A stretch of 64,000 bases of DNA, taken from assembly GCA_016722295.1 (NCBI GenBank), contig JADKGL010000014.1, positions 1 through 64,000 on the forward strand. Direction: 5' to 3'. The stretch comes from Saprospiraceae bacterium (lineage in GTDB: Bacteria; Bacteroidota; Bacteroidia; Chitinophagales; Saprospiraceae). Made by a program: the position numbers and the translations under genes. The notes under the pieces were generated by a model. That model saw only the letters and a list, made by a program, of their open reading frames with translations, searched no databases and had not been told where the DNA came from. The first letter of the stretch is position 1. Every line of letters starts with the position of its first letter. Positions 54,136-63,872 of the stretch are shown here, piece by piece.

Positions 54136-54885
54136 TCAATGTTGCAAATTTTTATTTCTTTTCTTCCAGAATTGATACCACTTTGGTTTTTCTATAACAT
54201 AAATGAGTCCACCAACAGCGACTTCATTTAAATCAATAGATCGAACTAATTCTATTTTTATTGGCAAATGTAAATTTTTTGAGCTAATTCTAATTTCAAA
54301 GGGAAAATAGCCCACATATCTAGCTTCAAGTAATACAGAGTCTTCAACAAAATCTACAGGTAGTTGAATACTAAAATTGCCATCATAATCTGTGACAGTA
54401 TTTAGGTTCAGCTCTTTCAAAATAACAATTGCTTGAATTATTATTTCTTTGTTCGCTGAATCTACTACTGTTCCAAACAAAGTTTTATTTATGACATTTG
54501 TTACCACATTCGTTTGCGAAGGTGGATTGTTTTGTTTATTGCTGTTAGTAATACTAATTTCTTCGGATTGAATATTTTGAGCTGAGATAGTATTTCCAGT
54601 GATGGCTAGAATTATTCCAGCTATTGCTGTCAGAAATCTAGGTTTCTTATTTGTAGATTCACCAAAACTGATAACTTGATTTAGTTGCGTTTCTTTCATT
54701 CGTCCACAGACATTTCCTTTTTGCTTAGTAAGGAATTCAATGATTTGCTTGTCTGAATATTGACTAAAATCATGTACTGTTTTCGAACATTGTGAACAGA
54801 ACCTACCTTGCTCACAATTAGTCATTTTATGCCAATCTTGATCACAGGGTTGATTAATTTGAATGATATATTTCTTGGTTTTCAT
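54136..54885 (-). CDS. Cys-box / carboxypeptidase-regulatory-like domain protein
   Basis: 249 residues. The N-terminus has a compact Cys motif, PCDQDWHKMTNCEQGRFCSQ then CSKTVHDFSQYSDKQIIEFL and NVCGRM, which recurs in unnamed Bacteroidota proteins, some with TonB or peptidase parts; it looks like a small metal- or disulfide-stabilised cytoplasmic knob. A membrane segment (FLTAIAGIILAITGNTISAQ) follows, then a CarboxypepD_reg-like beta domain (LFGTVVDSANKEIIIQAIVI and DYDGNFSIQLPVDF). Topology would place the Cys box inside and the beta domain in the periplasm. Function unknown. Confidence 0.75.
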   Translation of the reverse strand: MKTKKYIIQINQPCDQDWHKMTNCEQGRFCSQCSKTVHDFSQYSDKQIIEFLTKQKGNVCGRMKETQLNQVISFGESTNKKPRFLTAIAGIILAITGNTISAQNIQSEEISITNSNKQNNPPSQTNVVTNVINKTLFGTVVDSANKEIIIQAIVILKELNLNTVTDYDGNFSIQLPVDFVEDSVLLEARYVGYFPFEIRISSKNLHLPIKIELVRSIDLNEVAVGGLIYVIEKPKWYQFWKKRNKNLQH

Positions 54886-54937
54886 TAGATTATATTTTAA
54901 TTAGAGTCAAGTACATGAATATAGTTTAAAGATACGT

Positions 54938-55135
54938 TTATTTTATCATATCTAGTGAGATATGTTCTGTTTTTAAGATGTGCTTTGAGATAAAATTTTG
55001 TTGGTCCATTTTGGGTTTCATGATTAAGGTATTTGCGTCTTTATAGTTTGAGCGGAAGTAGTGAATAGTGCAGGAACCAATCCCAAGAATAGCAAGGAAC
55101 AAAGTCACTGAGAATACAAGGGTTTTATTTGTCAT
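54938..55135 (-). CDS. small lipoprotein candidate
   Basis: 65 residues. MTNKTLVFSVTLFLAILGIG then SC gives a signal peptide with lipobox-like GIGSC, followed by a short charged tail. No family is recognisable. Same strand as the gene below it and 52 bp away, so a pair is possible. Confidence 0.45.
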   Translation of the reverse strand: MTNKTLVFSVTLFLAILGIGSCTIHYFRSNYKDANTLIMKPKMDQQNFISKHILKTEHISLDMIK

Positions 55136-55559
55136 GATTTTATGTGTTGAAATAGTTATTAAAGGGAGTAAAAGTATTTTGACAACTTATTAGGTTGAAA
55201 ATTGTGTTTGAGAATTCATAGGTTGCAGACATTTTGATTTCGTTACAATATTGTAGTAAATTTAGCAAAATATTTTATCTGCTGGATATAAAATTGATTT
55301 ATTTTTATATTTCATTCAAATATGATTACCCAATTATTGAGAATTACATGTTTGTCGAGGAGAAGTTTTGGATTTTTATACATTTGTTTTTAAAGGAGAA
55401 GGCATGTAATCTTTGAGTGGAATAAGATTAAAAGAATATTAAGTAGTTTTAAATAAGCCTTCAACTGTATATATTGTATAAGTTTTTGGATAATTTTGAT
55501 TTTTTTTAACCCAAGATTTTGTATCTCAGATTTTTGTTTGCTGCTATTTTGCTCACTAA
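55136..55559. other. 424-bp intergenic region
   Basis: A+T-rich; no gene, RNA or promoter recognised. A 60-residue open frame on the plus strand here looks like random sequence. Confidence 0.4.
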
Positions 55560-55856
55560 TTACAGAAAATTGAAGGTGATTAGTATTATAACTATTAATA
55601 TTCCCAAAAGAGCTATCATGAAAAAATAATCCGCTATTGTCTCTAATAGTTCTTCTCTTTTAGGCTTACTAGTCCGAATTGAAATAAAGGAAAAAATGCA
55701 TGAGAAAGTTAAAATAATGGCTATTATACATGTGAATTCATCAATATAATCTGCTTCCATTTTATCACTAATTTGAAGTGAGGTGATCACAAATAAACAG
55801 AATCCCAATAGATTAGCCGAAGTATTTAATATATGTGGAGAAGTTTTATTAGCCAT
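55560..55856 (-). CDS. small membrane protein, unknown
   Basis: 98 residues with three hydrophobic segments (ILNTSANLLGFCLFVITSLQ, CIIAIILTFSCIFSFISI, FFMIALLGILIVIILITFNF). A short charged loop KPKREELLETI lies between the second and third. No family recognised. Confidence 0.6.
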   Translation of the reverse strand: MANKTSPHILNTSANLLGFCLFVITSLQISDKMEADYIDEFTCIIAIILTFSCIFSFISIRTSKPKREELLETIADYFFMIALLGILIVIILITFNFL

Positions 55857-55935
55857 TCTTATTAGTTATAGATCGGTGTAAATAAAATTGATTCAATATT
55901 ATATTTTTAAAATAGTTTGGAAGAATTCACTATAT

Positions 55936-56718
55936 TTAATTATTTAAGAACTTTTCTAGTAAAGGTACTATGAGCTCAGATTCCTTAAAACTGGAAGTTA
56001 TCGTAGTTATTTCACCTATATATTCTCCATGGCCACCTGGTATTATTGCTAACTTGGAATTGGTTATGAGTTTGTGCAGTTCAAGTGTATGCTCTATTGA
56101 GATTACATCTTTGTCGCCAATCACCAGTAAGGTTGGCACTTCAATGGAATTAATTATATCTTCAGGGATATCTTTAAACTCAAGCATTCGCTTTACATCT
56201 TTGTCATGCATTACTTGCAAGCCATTTGGTTTAGAAGACACATTATGATATGCTTGTTGTAGTTGAATAGGCATATTTTCCAATGAAGCATTATCCATAT
56301 ATTTCCAAAACCAATCTGGCATTCCATTTCGTTTTGCAAGGGCAGAGGCAAGAATGATTTTATCTACAATATGTGGATGTCGAATAGCTATTTGGATCGT
56401 TGTAGTGCCACCATTGCTAAAGCCTAAAATATCCGTTCTGTGAATTTCTAATGTAGAAAGTAGAGATGCAACATCATCCGCATCCTGCTCAAATGATAAA
56501 TCAGAATTTCGATCACTAGTGCGACCGTGAGCCTGTAGCTCGATAGCGATGACTTTTCTGTTTTTTGCAAGAAGTGGAATTATTTTTTCAAAATTACTTT
56601 GAATTGTTGAACCACCGCCATGAAGTAGTACAATTGGCTTACCTTTGCCGTAAATTTCGTAATACATTTCAATTCCATTGATTTCCGAATATCCGTTTGA
56701 AAAAGTGAATTTTTCCAT
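55936..56718 (-). CDS. alpha/beta hydrolase
   Basis: 260 residues. PIVLLHGGGSTIQSNF (oxyanion-hole region), the nucleophile elbow GFSNGGTT near residue 101, an acid in LLVIGDKDVIS near 197, and the His in PGGHGEYIG near 225 make a catalytic triad. It resembles small esterase/thioesterase-like hydrolases; substrate unknown. An open frame on the same strand just upstream (56580-56909, different frame) starts with MNPQLLLNLFIETLILSSFF and could be the real exported N-terminus if one base is missing near 56725; this is only a possibility. Confidence 0.85.
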   Translation of the reverse strand: MEKFTFSNGYSEINGIEMYYEIYGKGKPIVLLHGGGSTIQSNFEKIIPLLAKNRKVIAIELQAHGRTSDRNSDLSFEQDADDVASLLSTLEIHRTDILGFSNGGTTTIQIAIRHPHIVDKIILASALAKRNGMPDWFWKYMDNASLENMPIQLQQAYHNVSSKPNGLQVMHDKDVKRMLEFKDIPEDIINSIEVPTLLVIGDKDVISIEHTLELHKLITNSKLAIIPGGHGEYIGEITTITSSFKESELIVPLLEKFLNN

Positions 56719-57280
56719 TGAATTCTGTATTTTATTTGTTTTACCTGTACAGTAACAGTAGGTGCATTAGTTTGGTTTTTATCCGATTTGCTAATCACTA
56801 CAGATTTGGTGTATTTTGATGATAATAAATTAGTAAAAAAACTACTAAGGATAAGAGTTTCAATGAATAGATTCAATAGTAATTGTGGGTTCATGCCAAA
56901 TCTATACAAATATCAATTGAGGGAGGAGAAGGGAAGCTATATATTCAAATTTAGTTCAATAGATTTATTAATTTGTTTCTTGCACATTTTAGCTGTATAT
57001 TTGCATTAGTTGATGTTTGAAAATACTTTATTTATGGCAATTTTCGAAAAAAATATTTCATAAGGGTATGAATCTTTCTAAATACAATTATGATGTTCTT
57101 ATTACTGATTTTAGCGATTATTTTAGGATTTCGTTACATCTAGGAAAACTACGGCTTTACACTAAACCTTTTAATAGATTTTTTTTAATTATTAGAGTGC
57201 TTCCAGATTCTGGATCCTAGAATGCTTTTACGACATTTATTAAAATTAAATTACCAATAATTTCGATAAAAATCTGACCA
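56719..57280. other. 562-bp region with no clear gene
   Basis: A+T-rich. Apart from a possible N-terminal extension of the hydrolase (up to 56909), nothing is recognisable; short frames on the plus strand look random. Confidence 0.35.
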
Positions 57281-59533
57281 ATGAAAACCAAATTAATTTT
57301 ATTTTTTTTCCTAACAAAGAGTTTTTTTATTCACGCTCAAACTAATCCTCAATTGGGAGCTACATTACAGCATATCAATAGTTTTAATTCTCCTTCAAAT
57401 TGGTTTGTGGACATTATGAAATCTTCAAAACCATTTAGTCCTGTAGGTGGTCCTTGGCTGCAAGGGAGTCCTGCATTAGATCCGCAAGGATGGCCTACTG
57501 AACCATTTAGTGTTTGGGTAAAACATGGTATTTATCCAGGTGACGAAGGTACTTATCAACTAAGCTTCGATGGTTTCGCCAATATTGAAGTCTTTGATAC
57601 TTCCAATGTCATAAGTGACAAAGTATATGATCCTATTACAAATAAAACTACAGCATCACTTTTTATCTCAAGTGCTGCTAGTCAAGTGATTTTGACATTC
57701 AATGCTCCAATGTCACCCGCAGTGCGAAATATCAAATTAATAAGCCCTGGATTCAATCCACAGAATTTTCCTACATATAGACCAGAATGGTTGTCCCATC
57801 TCTCCAAATTTCCTGTCTTACGTTTTATGACTTGGAATGCAGCAAATTTGTGCATGGCTAGAGAGTGGAATGAGCGCAGACTTGTAGATGGACCTACGCA
57901 ATGTTCGTTTTATACGGAAGATACCTTGGAAGCGAAATATGTAGCTCAAGGTGTTGCGTGGGAGCATATCATAGAATTATGTAATGTTCTACAAAAAGAT
58001 GCATGGATAAATATTCCGGTATTTGCCTCTGATAATTATGTCACACAGTTAGCGAATTTGTTGAAGAATTCCTTGAATCCTAATTTGAAAGTTTATATCG
58101 AATACGGAAATGAAATGTGGTCATTTGCTACGATCGCTGGTGCAGCAAATTTCAATGAGGCAAGAAAAGAAGTGTTGGCAGGGAATAGTACTTTGAATCA
58201 AGGGAATGAAACCAATGAAGCTGTGTGGAGTATGAGAAGGTATGCTAAGCGTTCAAAAGAAATTGCTGCTATATTTTATAATGTATATGGATTGAACAAT
58301 CCTAATGATCGCATTCGACCTGTGCTAGGATTTCAGTATGTCAGTCCTGAATCAAATCTTAGAAAATTGTTAGAATATATTCAGCAAAATTTCGGAGCAC
58401 CGAAAAATTATTTTTATGGTACAGCTTCTGCACCGTTCATTGGACAAGTGTCTGTATTCAATGAAGGGATGACAGTAAATGATTATTTGAATCATCTCGA
58501 AATGGAAAACAATAGAATGTTTTTGGCAACAAGCAATATTATGGATCAAGGATTGGCATGGACCAAATTTTATGAATTAAATTTTTTGGCACACGAAGCA
58601 GGAGGATTTCATGATGCTTCTTATACACTTCCTGGAAATCTGAGTGACTTGCAAAAAAAAGCAATCCGAGATACTTTGGTTGCCGCAATGGAGAATCCGC
58701 GTATCACTACAATTTACAATGATTATTTGACTAATTGGTTTACTTATGGAGGACCGGGATCAGTCTTTACATGGTTTGTAGCAGGAGCAACAGATTACTC
58801 GCTAGGGGATGGTTTTGGATTGCAAAAAAATAGTACTGACAGTCTAAATATAAAAAATGTTTTTATCCAAAACTTTTTGCAAGGTAGTCAGCCAGCACAA
58901 GTTGCTGGTCAAAATATAGATCAACCTGTTGATACAAGAAAATTTGCAGGCTATGCAAGCAATTGGAATAGTGTAAGCAAAAATACTTCCATTGATGCTG
59001 GTCTCTCTCAACTTTATCTCCTTAATGTGACAGCTTCAGGATCATATCAAATCCGTCTCGTGAAAGATAAAGCGACTAGAGATGCATCTACATATCAAAT
59101 AAGTGTAAATAATTCAACACCAAAAGTAATCAATGAAACAGGTCTTCAAAACCCTGGAGTTGATACAGTTGTTATAGGAAATTTTAATTTTAATAAAGGA
59201 GCTAATGCATTGCAAATTACAAACATCTCGAGATGTTACCCGAACTATGCATTCTTGTTTGATATCATAACGGTCAATACAGAAGATCATAATACTGTCC
59301 AATCAATAGTTTACCCAAATCCTGCCTCTTCAAATGAATCAATGTACATCTTCTCCACCAAGACAATCTCCATTATCTCAATTTTGAATTTTGAAGGAAA
59401 AGAGATTGAGCTTTACAAAAATGTAAATGCCAATCACTTTACTATCCATAGTCCAAATCAGAATGGAGCATACTTCGTAAAACTTACATACGCTTCAGGG
59501 GAAATGGAATCGCTTAGAATTGTGGTTGAATAG
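57281..59533 (+). CDS. glycoside-hydrolase-like secreted protein with T9SS type A sorting domain
   Basis: 750 residues. Signal peptide MKTKLILFFFLTKSFFIHAQ. An N-terminal beta domain (to about 160) is followed by a (beta/alpha)-type region with VLRFMTWNAANLCMAREW, IPVFASDNYVTQLANLL, VYIEYGNEMWSF (NE-W as in clan-A glycosidases, Glu near residue 278) and FLAHEAGGFHDASY (Glu near 437), which look like an acid/base and nucleophile pair. After it come a beta-rich carbohydrate-binding-like part and a sorting domain: SIVYPNPASSNESMYIFS and GAYFVKLTYASGEMESLRIV. Likely cuts or binds a polysaccharide at the cell surface; exact family not recognised. Confidence 0.78.
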   Translation: MKTKLILFFFLTKSFFIHAQTNPQLGATLQHINSFNSPSNWFVDIMKSSKPFSPVGGPWLQGSPALDPQGWPTEPFSVWVKHGIYPGDEGTYQLSFDGFANIEVFDTSNVISDKVYDPITNKTTASLFISSAASQVILTFNAPMSPAVRNIKLISPGFNPQNFPTYRPEWLSHLSKFPVLRFMTWNAANLCMAREWNERRLVDGPTQCSFYTEDTLEAKYVAQGVAWEHIIELCNVLQKDAWINIPVFASDNYVTQLANLLKNSLNPNLKVYIEYGNEMWSFATIAGAANFNEARKEVLAGNSTLNQGNETNEAVWSMRRYAKRSKEIAAIFYNVYGLNNPNDRIRPVLGFQYVSPESNLRKLLEYIQQNFGAPKNYFYGTASAPFIGQVSVFNEGMTVNDYLNHLEMENNRMFLATSNIMDQGLAWTKFYELNFLAHEAGGFHDASYTLPGNLSDLQKKAIRDTLVAAMENPRITTIYNDYLTNWFTYGGPGSVFTWFVAGATDYSLGDGFGLQKNSTDSLNIKNVFIQNFLQGSQPAQVAGQNIDQPVDTRKFAGYASNWNSVSKNTSIDAGLSQLYLLNVTASGSYQIRLVKDKATRDASTYQISVNNSTPKVINETGLQNPGVDTVVIGNFNFNKGANALQITNISRCYPNYAFLFDIITVNTEDHNTVQSIVYPNPASSNESMYIFSTKTISIISILNFEGKEIELYKNVNANHFTIHSPNQNGAYFVKLTYASGEMESLRIVVE

Positions 59534-59550
59534 AGAAGGATAAAACACAG

Positions 59551-59596
59551 AATCTTTGGATTGGCTTACTTCCTAACAATCCAAAGATTTCTTTTC
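59551..59596. terminator. bidirectional terminator between convergent hydrolase genes
   Basis: AATCTTTGGATTG and CAATCCAAAGATT are 13-bp perfect arms (59551-59563 and 59577-59589) around 13 nt, followed by TTCTTTTCT. Confidence 0.82.
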
Positions 59597-59701
59597 TGAA
59601 GATAATTTTATTTCCAAAATTTACCTTTACAATTTTAGTTTCTATGCATGTAATAATAGATATCGAAAACGAGGCATTGTACAAATAAATACCTTTATTA
59701 T

Positions 59702-60811
59702 TTACTCCTCAATATAAATTTTTGATCCAAATTTCGCACCATTGATTTCAGTAACAATCAAATATATTCCAGATGCAATATGTTGTGGTAAATGAAGACT
59801 TGAACTTTTGTTTGTATGTGTTATTTGTCTACCTGTTAAATCCAATAAACGAATAGCATCATACTGCACATGATTTTTGGAAAACAGAATATCCCCATTT
59901 TTGTAAAACTCATGTTTATTTATAACATCATTTTCTTCTACAGAAGTGGAACAAGTAAAACCAGTTCGAGAGTATCCGCATACGGTTTCCCAGGCTAGTT
60001 TTTGTAAAAATTTGGCTTGATCGATTGTAGGGAATACTTCATAAAGTTGTCCCCAATTATCCTCTAGTCTGTTCTTTAATCCTTCAGGTGATCGCTGATG
60101 GATGACACTATACATAATACATGCGATAAAATAATTCCCTACATTAGTTAGGTGGATATCATCTTGAAATAAACTTCTAGATGAAGTCATTCCAGGCATT
60201 TTTCCAGCAAGAATGGCATCATGCAATTTCGCAATGCCTTGTCCACCAGGAATCATAAATGCAGTGTTTGGTAGTCGCATATTCAAATGATCCGCAATAC
60301 CTTCCCAAAGTGGTCTATCTAGATCCAATCGCTCACGCCATGGCAGATGAGAATCATCATCATACATACACTTAGTTGGTGTGCCGCTATTGATGCAATG
60401 CCATGTCTCATAAATGTACATTTTTATTGCAGGACTTTTTTTTGCCGCATAGTTATAAAAACTATAGAGGTAACCATAGGTATTGCTCCATTTTAAATGG
60501 CCTTTTAAAGCAATTGCTTCCGTTAGTATAAACTTATCGAAAACTTGGTTGCGCAATGTCGTGTCCCACAAATCGCCCTGACCAGATTGTGGCTGTGTCC
60601 AGTGCCATGAAAAATTGGCTCCATTACCAATATGAGCTTGATAATGTAGGTTTAGTTTGGCATCTTGTGTCAATTTATTTACCATATTTGGTATTTCAAA
60701 ATTGATGAGACTATGTCCAAGATAAAATACTCTTGGCTTTGTCGATTGAGCTGAAAGTAACGCCACTAAAAATAGGGTGGCGAAACAAATATTAATAAAT
60801 TTTTGTGCCAT
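59702..60811 (-). CDS. SGNH-type hydrolase with T9SS-like C-terminus
   Basis: 369 residues. Signal peptide MAQKFINICFATLFLVALLS then AQ. SGNH features: VFYLGHSLINFEIP (block I, GHSL instead of GDSL), a Gly/Asn block (NGANFSWHW), and the C-terminal D-x-x-H pair in LFQDDIHLTNVGNYFIACI. These proteins are usually esterases. The C-terminal 70 residues (YKNGDILFSKNHVQYDAIRL then LDLTGRQITHT, SGIYLIVTEI) resemble a sorting domain. It faces the glycosidase-like gene across a shared terminator, which might mean a joint role in polysaccharide deacetylation and cleavage; that is inference. Confidence 0.78.
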   Translation of the reverse strand: MAQKFINICFATLFLVALLSAQSTKPRVFYLGHSLINFEIPNMVNKLTQDAKLNLHYQAHIGNGANFSWHWTQPQSGQGDLWDTTLRNQVFDKFILTEAIALKGHLKWSNTYGYLYSFYNYAAKKSPAIKMYIYETWHCINSGTPTKCMYDDDSHLPWRERLDLDRPLWEGIADHLNMRLPNTAFMIPGGQGIAKLHDAILAGKMPGMTSSRSLFQDDIHLTNVGNYFIACIMYSVIHQRSPEGLKNRLEDNWGQLYEVFPTIDQAKFLQKLAWETVCGYSRTGFTCSTSVEENDVINKHEFYKNGDILFSKNHVQYDAIRLLDLTGRQITHTNKSSSLHLPQHIASGIYLIVTEINGAKFGSKIYIEE

Positions 60812-61084
60812 ATCTTTTATTTATTGATGAAAATTATTTTTCAATATTGAAAATGAAAATTCTGAAGTAAAGGTAATAATTATTTCTATATGAATTAAGT
60901 TGGAATGTTTTGTCGATCACTAGGTAATTTACTTGCTTCATACTTTTGCTTCTCTTTTATTTTCCATTAAGCACAAAATTAGTTAGTAAAGCTTTGCAGG
61001 CTTGTACATTTGAGGAATGGCGGGATTGGATTTGTAAACGGGGTAAAATAGTTGTTTTTCTTTCAAACTATCTTAGGAAAGGGA

Positions 61085-61507
61085 TTATAATTGAAGTTTA
61101 GTTTTAATATGCAGTATAAGTTGCTGTTCCAATTGTTCTTCTTTGCTATAAAACAGTTTATCTAGATTATCGAGTACTAATTCGTATTTCCCATTTGGCC
61201 AATTCGATATACTAATGTTTCTTTCATTGATATCTATTGAGGGCTTCTCGTTTGGGAATAGTTTATTAATTTCTATTAGAATGTTCGCTATGTCTTGGAA
61301 ACCTAGAAATTTTAAATCTTCTATGGTTTCATAAACTCTTTCGCCATATGAATTATAATAAAAACTTATGAGTCCACCATTGTCTAAACTGCCAATAAGT
61401 GATTGAATGTTATACCAAATTCTTTCATCGCTTGTCAAGGATAAATAATCTTTATATCCCTTCTCAACGAGTTTTTCCCAAGAATTCTGGAAATCTACAA
61501 GTGTCAA
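61085..61507 (-). CDS. DMP19/DUF4375-like protein
   Basis: 140 residues, cytosolic. LTSDERIWYNIQSLIGSLDN then GGLISFYYNSYGERVYETIE resembles the Y-N-G-G-x-x-x-F-Y-N-x-x-G core of DMP19 (DUF4375). Some DMP19-like domains occur as immunity or phage-associated proteins, but nothing here confirms such a role. Confidence 0.65.
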   Translation of the reverse strand: MTLVDFQNSWEKLVEKGYKDYLSLTSDERIWYNIQSLIGSLDNGGLISFYYNSYGERVYETIEDLKFLGFQDIANILIEINKLFPNEKPSIDINERNISISNWPNGKYELVLDNLDKLFYSKEEQLEQQLILHIKTKLQL

Positions 61508-61568
61508 TTTTTAATTCATTTTATCTAAAAAAATTATACGAAATTTTATTTAAAGCTTAATTACAATC

Positions 61569-62552
61569 CTACCTTATATTCATTTTTTCCTCCATCTTTA
61601 ACAAATCCTTTTTGTATTGCTCTACATCCCATTTTATTTGCCATCGACCCACATATTCAGATAATGGACCTAGTCCTACTTCAGCTCTTCGCTTATCCAC
61701 ATTGTCGGGATCTTCCAAAGGAGAAACATAATAAACTGGTGAATCTTGATCACGTGCAATTTGACTGCCATATATCTGTCGTTTGCCCTGTCTTAATGCA
61801 ACTCTATCCACTAGCAGCGCTAAACTACTTCCTTTTGCTTTCCCATTTTTTACGGCCTCTCGCATCATAGGTAAATATTGGACTTGTGTTTCTATATCAG
61901 CATGTTGGATAACAAGGAATAATGTATTATTTCCTTGACCACCGATAATATCTGTTCCAAGCCAACCATACTTGTCTAATATGGATTTTACTTTTATTAA
62001 ATTGATAGAATCTTTTTCATTTATGACCTTCCAATGCTCTCTCATTTCATTAGATTGTCTGCCAAACTTTTTCTCAATTTCATCAATTTGTTGTCTATAT
62101 TTTTGATCTTCTATATAAATACTGTCAAGAATAGCAACCAAAGGTTTGTTTAAATTTACTTCGGCTTTGTCTTTGTTTTGTTTAATCTTTTCAAGTAAGA
62201 CTTTCCAACGATCGTCATTGTGTAATGAGTTTAAGTCTGGATCTGTAGTGATATGTCCATAGTTGGTGTAGTTTGAATAATTCGCAATTTGCACTAGTTG
62301 AAAAAATGCACTATCAGGTACACCTGCCAACGCCCAAGAGCAAGCTGCATTATACCTATCATTAGGCAATGCTTTCCATCCATTTGCTTTAAATGCTTCA
62401 GAGTAGTTGTAAGCTGAGGTTTTGTAGTCTTTTGCATTGTAAAGTGAGTCTGCGATCTTTACAAGGTATGAATACTCTCTGGCTATATTCTGTCCATAAG
62501 TAGTGATTGATGAAAGGAATAAAATAAAAATAACAGCTGTTTGCTTCATCAT
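61569..62552 (-). CDS. DUF6624-like exported protein with TPR-like start
   Basis: 327 residues. Signal peptide MMKQTAVIFILFLSSITTYG. Residues 25-120 look like TPR helices (YSYLVKIADSLYNAKDYKTS, YNAACSWALAGVPDSAFFQL). The C-terminal half has YGWLGTDIIGGQGNNTLFLV, IQHADIETQVQYLPMMREAV, LALLVDRVALRQGKRQIYGS, a pattern I associate with DUF6624. Enzymatic role unknown. Confidence 0.72.
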   Translation of the reverse strand: MMKQTAVIFILFLSSITTYGQNIAREYSYLVKIADSLYNAKDYKTSAYNYSEAFKANGWKALPNDRYNAACSWALAGVPDSAFFQLVQIANYSNYTNYGHITTDPDLNSLHNDDRWKVLLEKIKQNKDKAEVNLNKPLVAILDSIYIEDQKYRQQIDEIEKKFGRQSNEMREHWKVINEKDSINLIKVKSILDKYGWLGTDIIGGQGNNTLFLVIQHADIETQVQYLPMMREAVKNGKAKGSSLALLVDRVALRQGKRQIYGSQIARDQDSPVYYVSPLEDPDNVDKRRAEVGLGPLSEYVGRWQIKWDVEQYKKDLLKMEEKMNIR

Positions 62553-62689
62553 TGTATTAGTTAAAATTGAATAATCTATATACAGTCCAAATAATTTGAA
62601 CTTGTCTTATACTTGTAAAAATAAGGTTTTTGTTTTAGTTGTGAAAGAGATTTAACAATTTTTTTGATGGAATTTATTTTATTGCGAAT

Positions 62690-63331
62690 TTATACATCAT
62701 TTTTTGCTATTACGATCATGTGAATTTCGGTTTCTGAATCTGATTTTTTATACTCAAGTTTGAATGTGTTAAGTATGTCAAGTTTGTTTTCAGAAAGATG
62801 TCCCAGTAAACTACTGCGTTCATAAAAATAAAAATATACTCTATCACCGAGACTATTCGTTTGGTAACCGGATGAACTTGGGTCACCTTCAATAAAACTC
62901 AAATAGAGTATTCCATTTTCATTAAGTAATTTAGATAGGTCAGCGATGAGTTTTTGAGAATCTGATTGCGATAAATAGGGTAAGCAAAATCCACAAATTA
63001 TACCATCAAAGCTAGTCTTTATTTTATCAATTTCTCTACAATCCATTATGGCGAATTTTGCATTTGGATTGTTACTTTTAGCGAGTCCAATCATGTTCTC
63101 TGCAATGTCAATTCCAAAAATTTCAAAGTCTGGTCGTTTAGATAGCAAGTATTTCGTTATATTGCCAGGGCCACATCCTATTTCAAGAAGTTTAGAATTT
63201 TCCTTTGGGATGTGAGTGCATAAGAAATCATAAGTGTCATTGTATAAATCTAAATCCATAAATTTTTCTTGATAAAGTGAGGCTACTTTATTCCATGTCT
63301 CAAATGTTTCTTTGTATTTATCTTTGCTCAT
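62690..63331 (-). CDS. class I SAM-dependent methyltransferase
   Basis: 213 residues. LLEIGCGPGNITKYLLS (motif I), FEIFGIDIAENMIGLAKSNN (motif after beta 2), FDGIICGFCLPYLSQSDSQK (beta 4) and NGILYLSFIEGD (beta 5). Methyltransf_25/11-type. Substrate unknown; the downstream and upstream genes give no clear pathway. Confidence 0.85.
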   Translation of the reverse strand: MSKDKYKETFETWNKVASLYQEKFMDLDLYNDTYDFLCTHIPKENSKLLEIGCGPGNITKYLLSKRPDFEIFGIDIAENMIGLAKSNNPNAKFAIMDCREIDKIKTSFDGIICGFCLPYLSQSDSQKLIADLSKLLNENGILYLSFIEGDPSSSGYQTNSLGDRVYFYFYERSSLLGHLSENKLDILNTFKLEYKKSDSETEIHMIVIAKNDV

Positions 63332-63460
63332 TTTAGTTGTTTAATGAAAATCAATATACATTAACTTTTGGATTTTTTGCGAATCAAGACTAGTCCCAAA
63401 GATAAAACTAATAAACAAGTAGATTCTTTTTTGTTAGTTTATTCGTATACAGTTGAACTA

Positions 63461-63832
63461 TTATCGCTCTATGAGGAACGAAATAACAATGAGCAAAAGC
63501 AATGCAACAATATATAATATTCCACTGAGATAGATCAAATTATGGTACAATGAGATTTTTCTTTTATCCCTTAAGCTATACGATATAATTCCCATAATGA
63601 TTGGTGCTATAAAAGTTAAATAAGCCATTCCAAGTGAAGCCATGGCTGACCATTTCCAGAACAAAGAAGTTAAGATTGCAAGTATCAACCCACCGTAGGT
63701 TACAAAAATTACAAATAATTCTCCAATTGGAGGGTCAGCTATTTTTTCATATTCAATTTTTGATTTTATTTTGAAAAAATAAAGAATGCCTAATATAGGG
63801 ATAATTAGATGAATTAATAAGAATAAAGCCAT
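63461..63832 (-). CDS. small membrane protein, unknown
   Basis: 123 residues with four hydrophobic segments (ALFLLIHLIIPILGILYFF, ELFVIFVTYGGLILAILTSL, LGMAYLTFIAPIIMGIISYS, LSGILYIVALLLLIVISFLI). No recognised family. Short C-terminal tail ER. Confidence 0.6.
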   Translation of the reverse strand: MALFLLIHLIIPILGILYFFKIKSKIEYEKIADPPIGELFVIFVTYGGLILAILTSLFWKWSAMASLGMAYLTFIAPIIMGIISYSLRDKRKISLYHNLIYLSGILYIVALLLLIVISFLIER

Positions 63833-63872
63833 TTTACAGTTTTAATTAACTCAATATTTGTAAATACATTTG

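Noticed and set aside
55234..55416. 60-residue plus-strand frame in 55136-55559
   Set aside because: No promoter, hydrophobic but random-looking, and the region has low coding potential by eye.
56788..57220. Two short plus-strand frames before the glycosidase-like gene
   Set aside because: Composition typical of random A+T-rich sequence; no start context or relatives visible.
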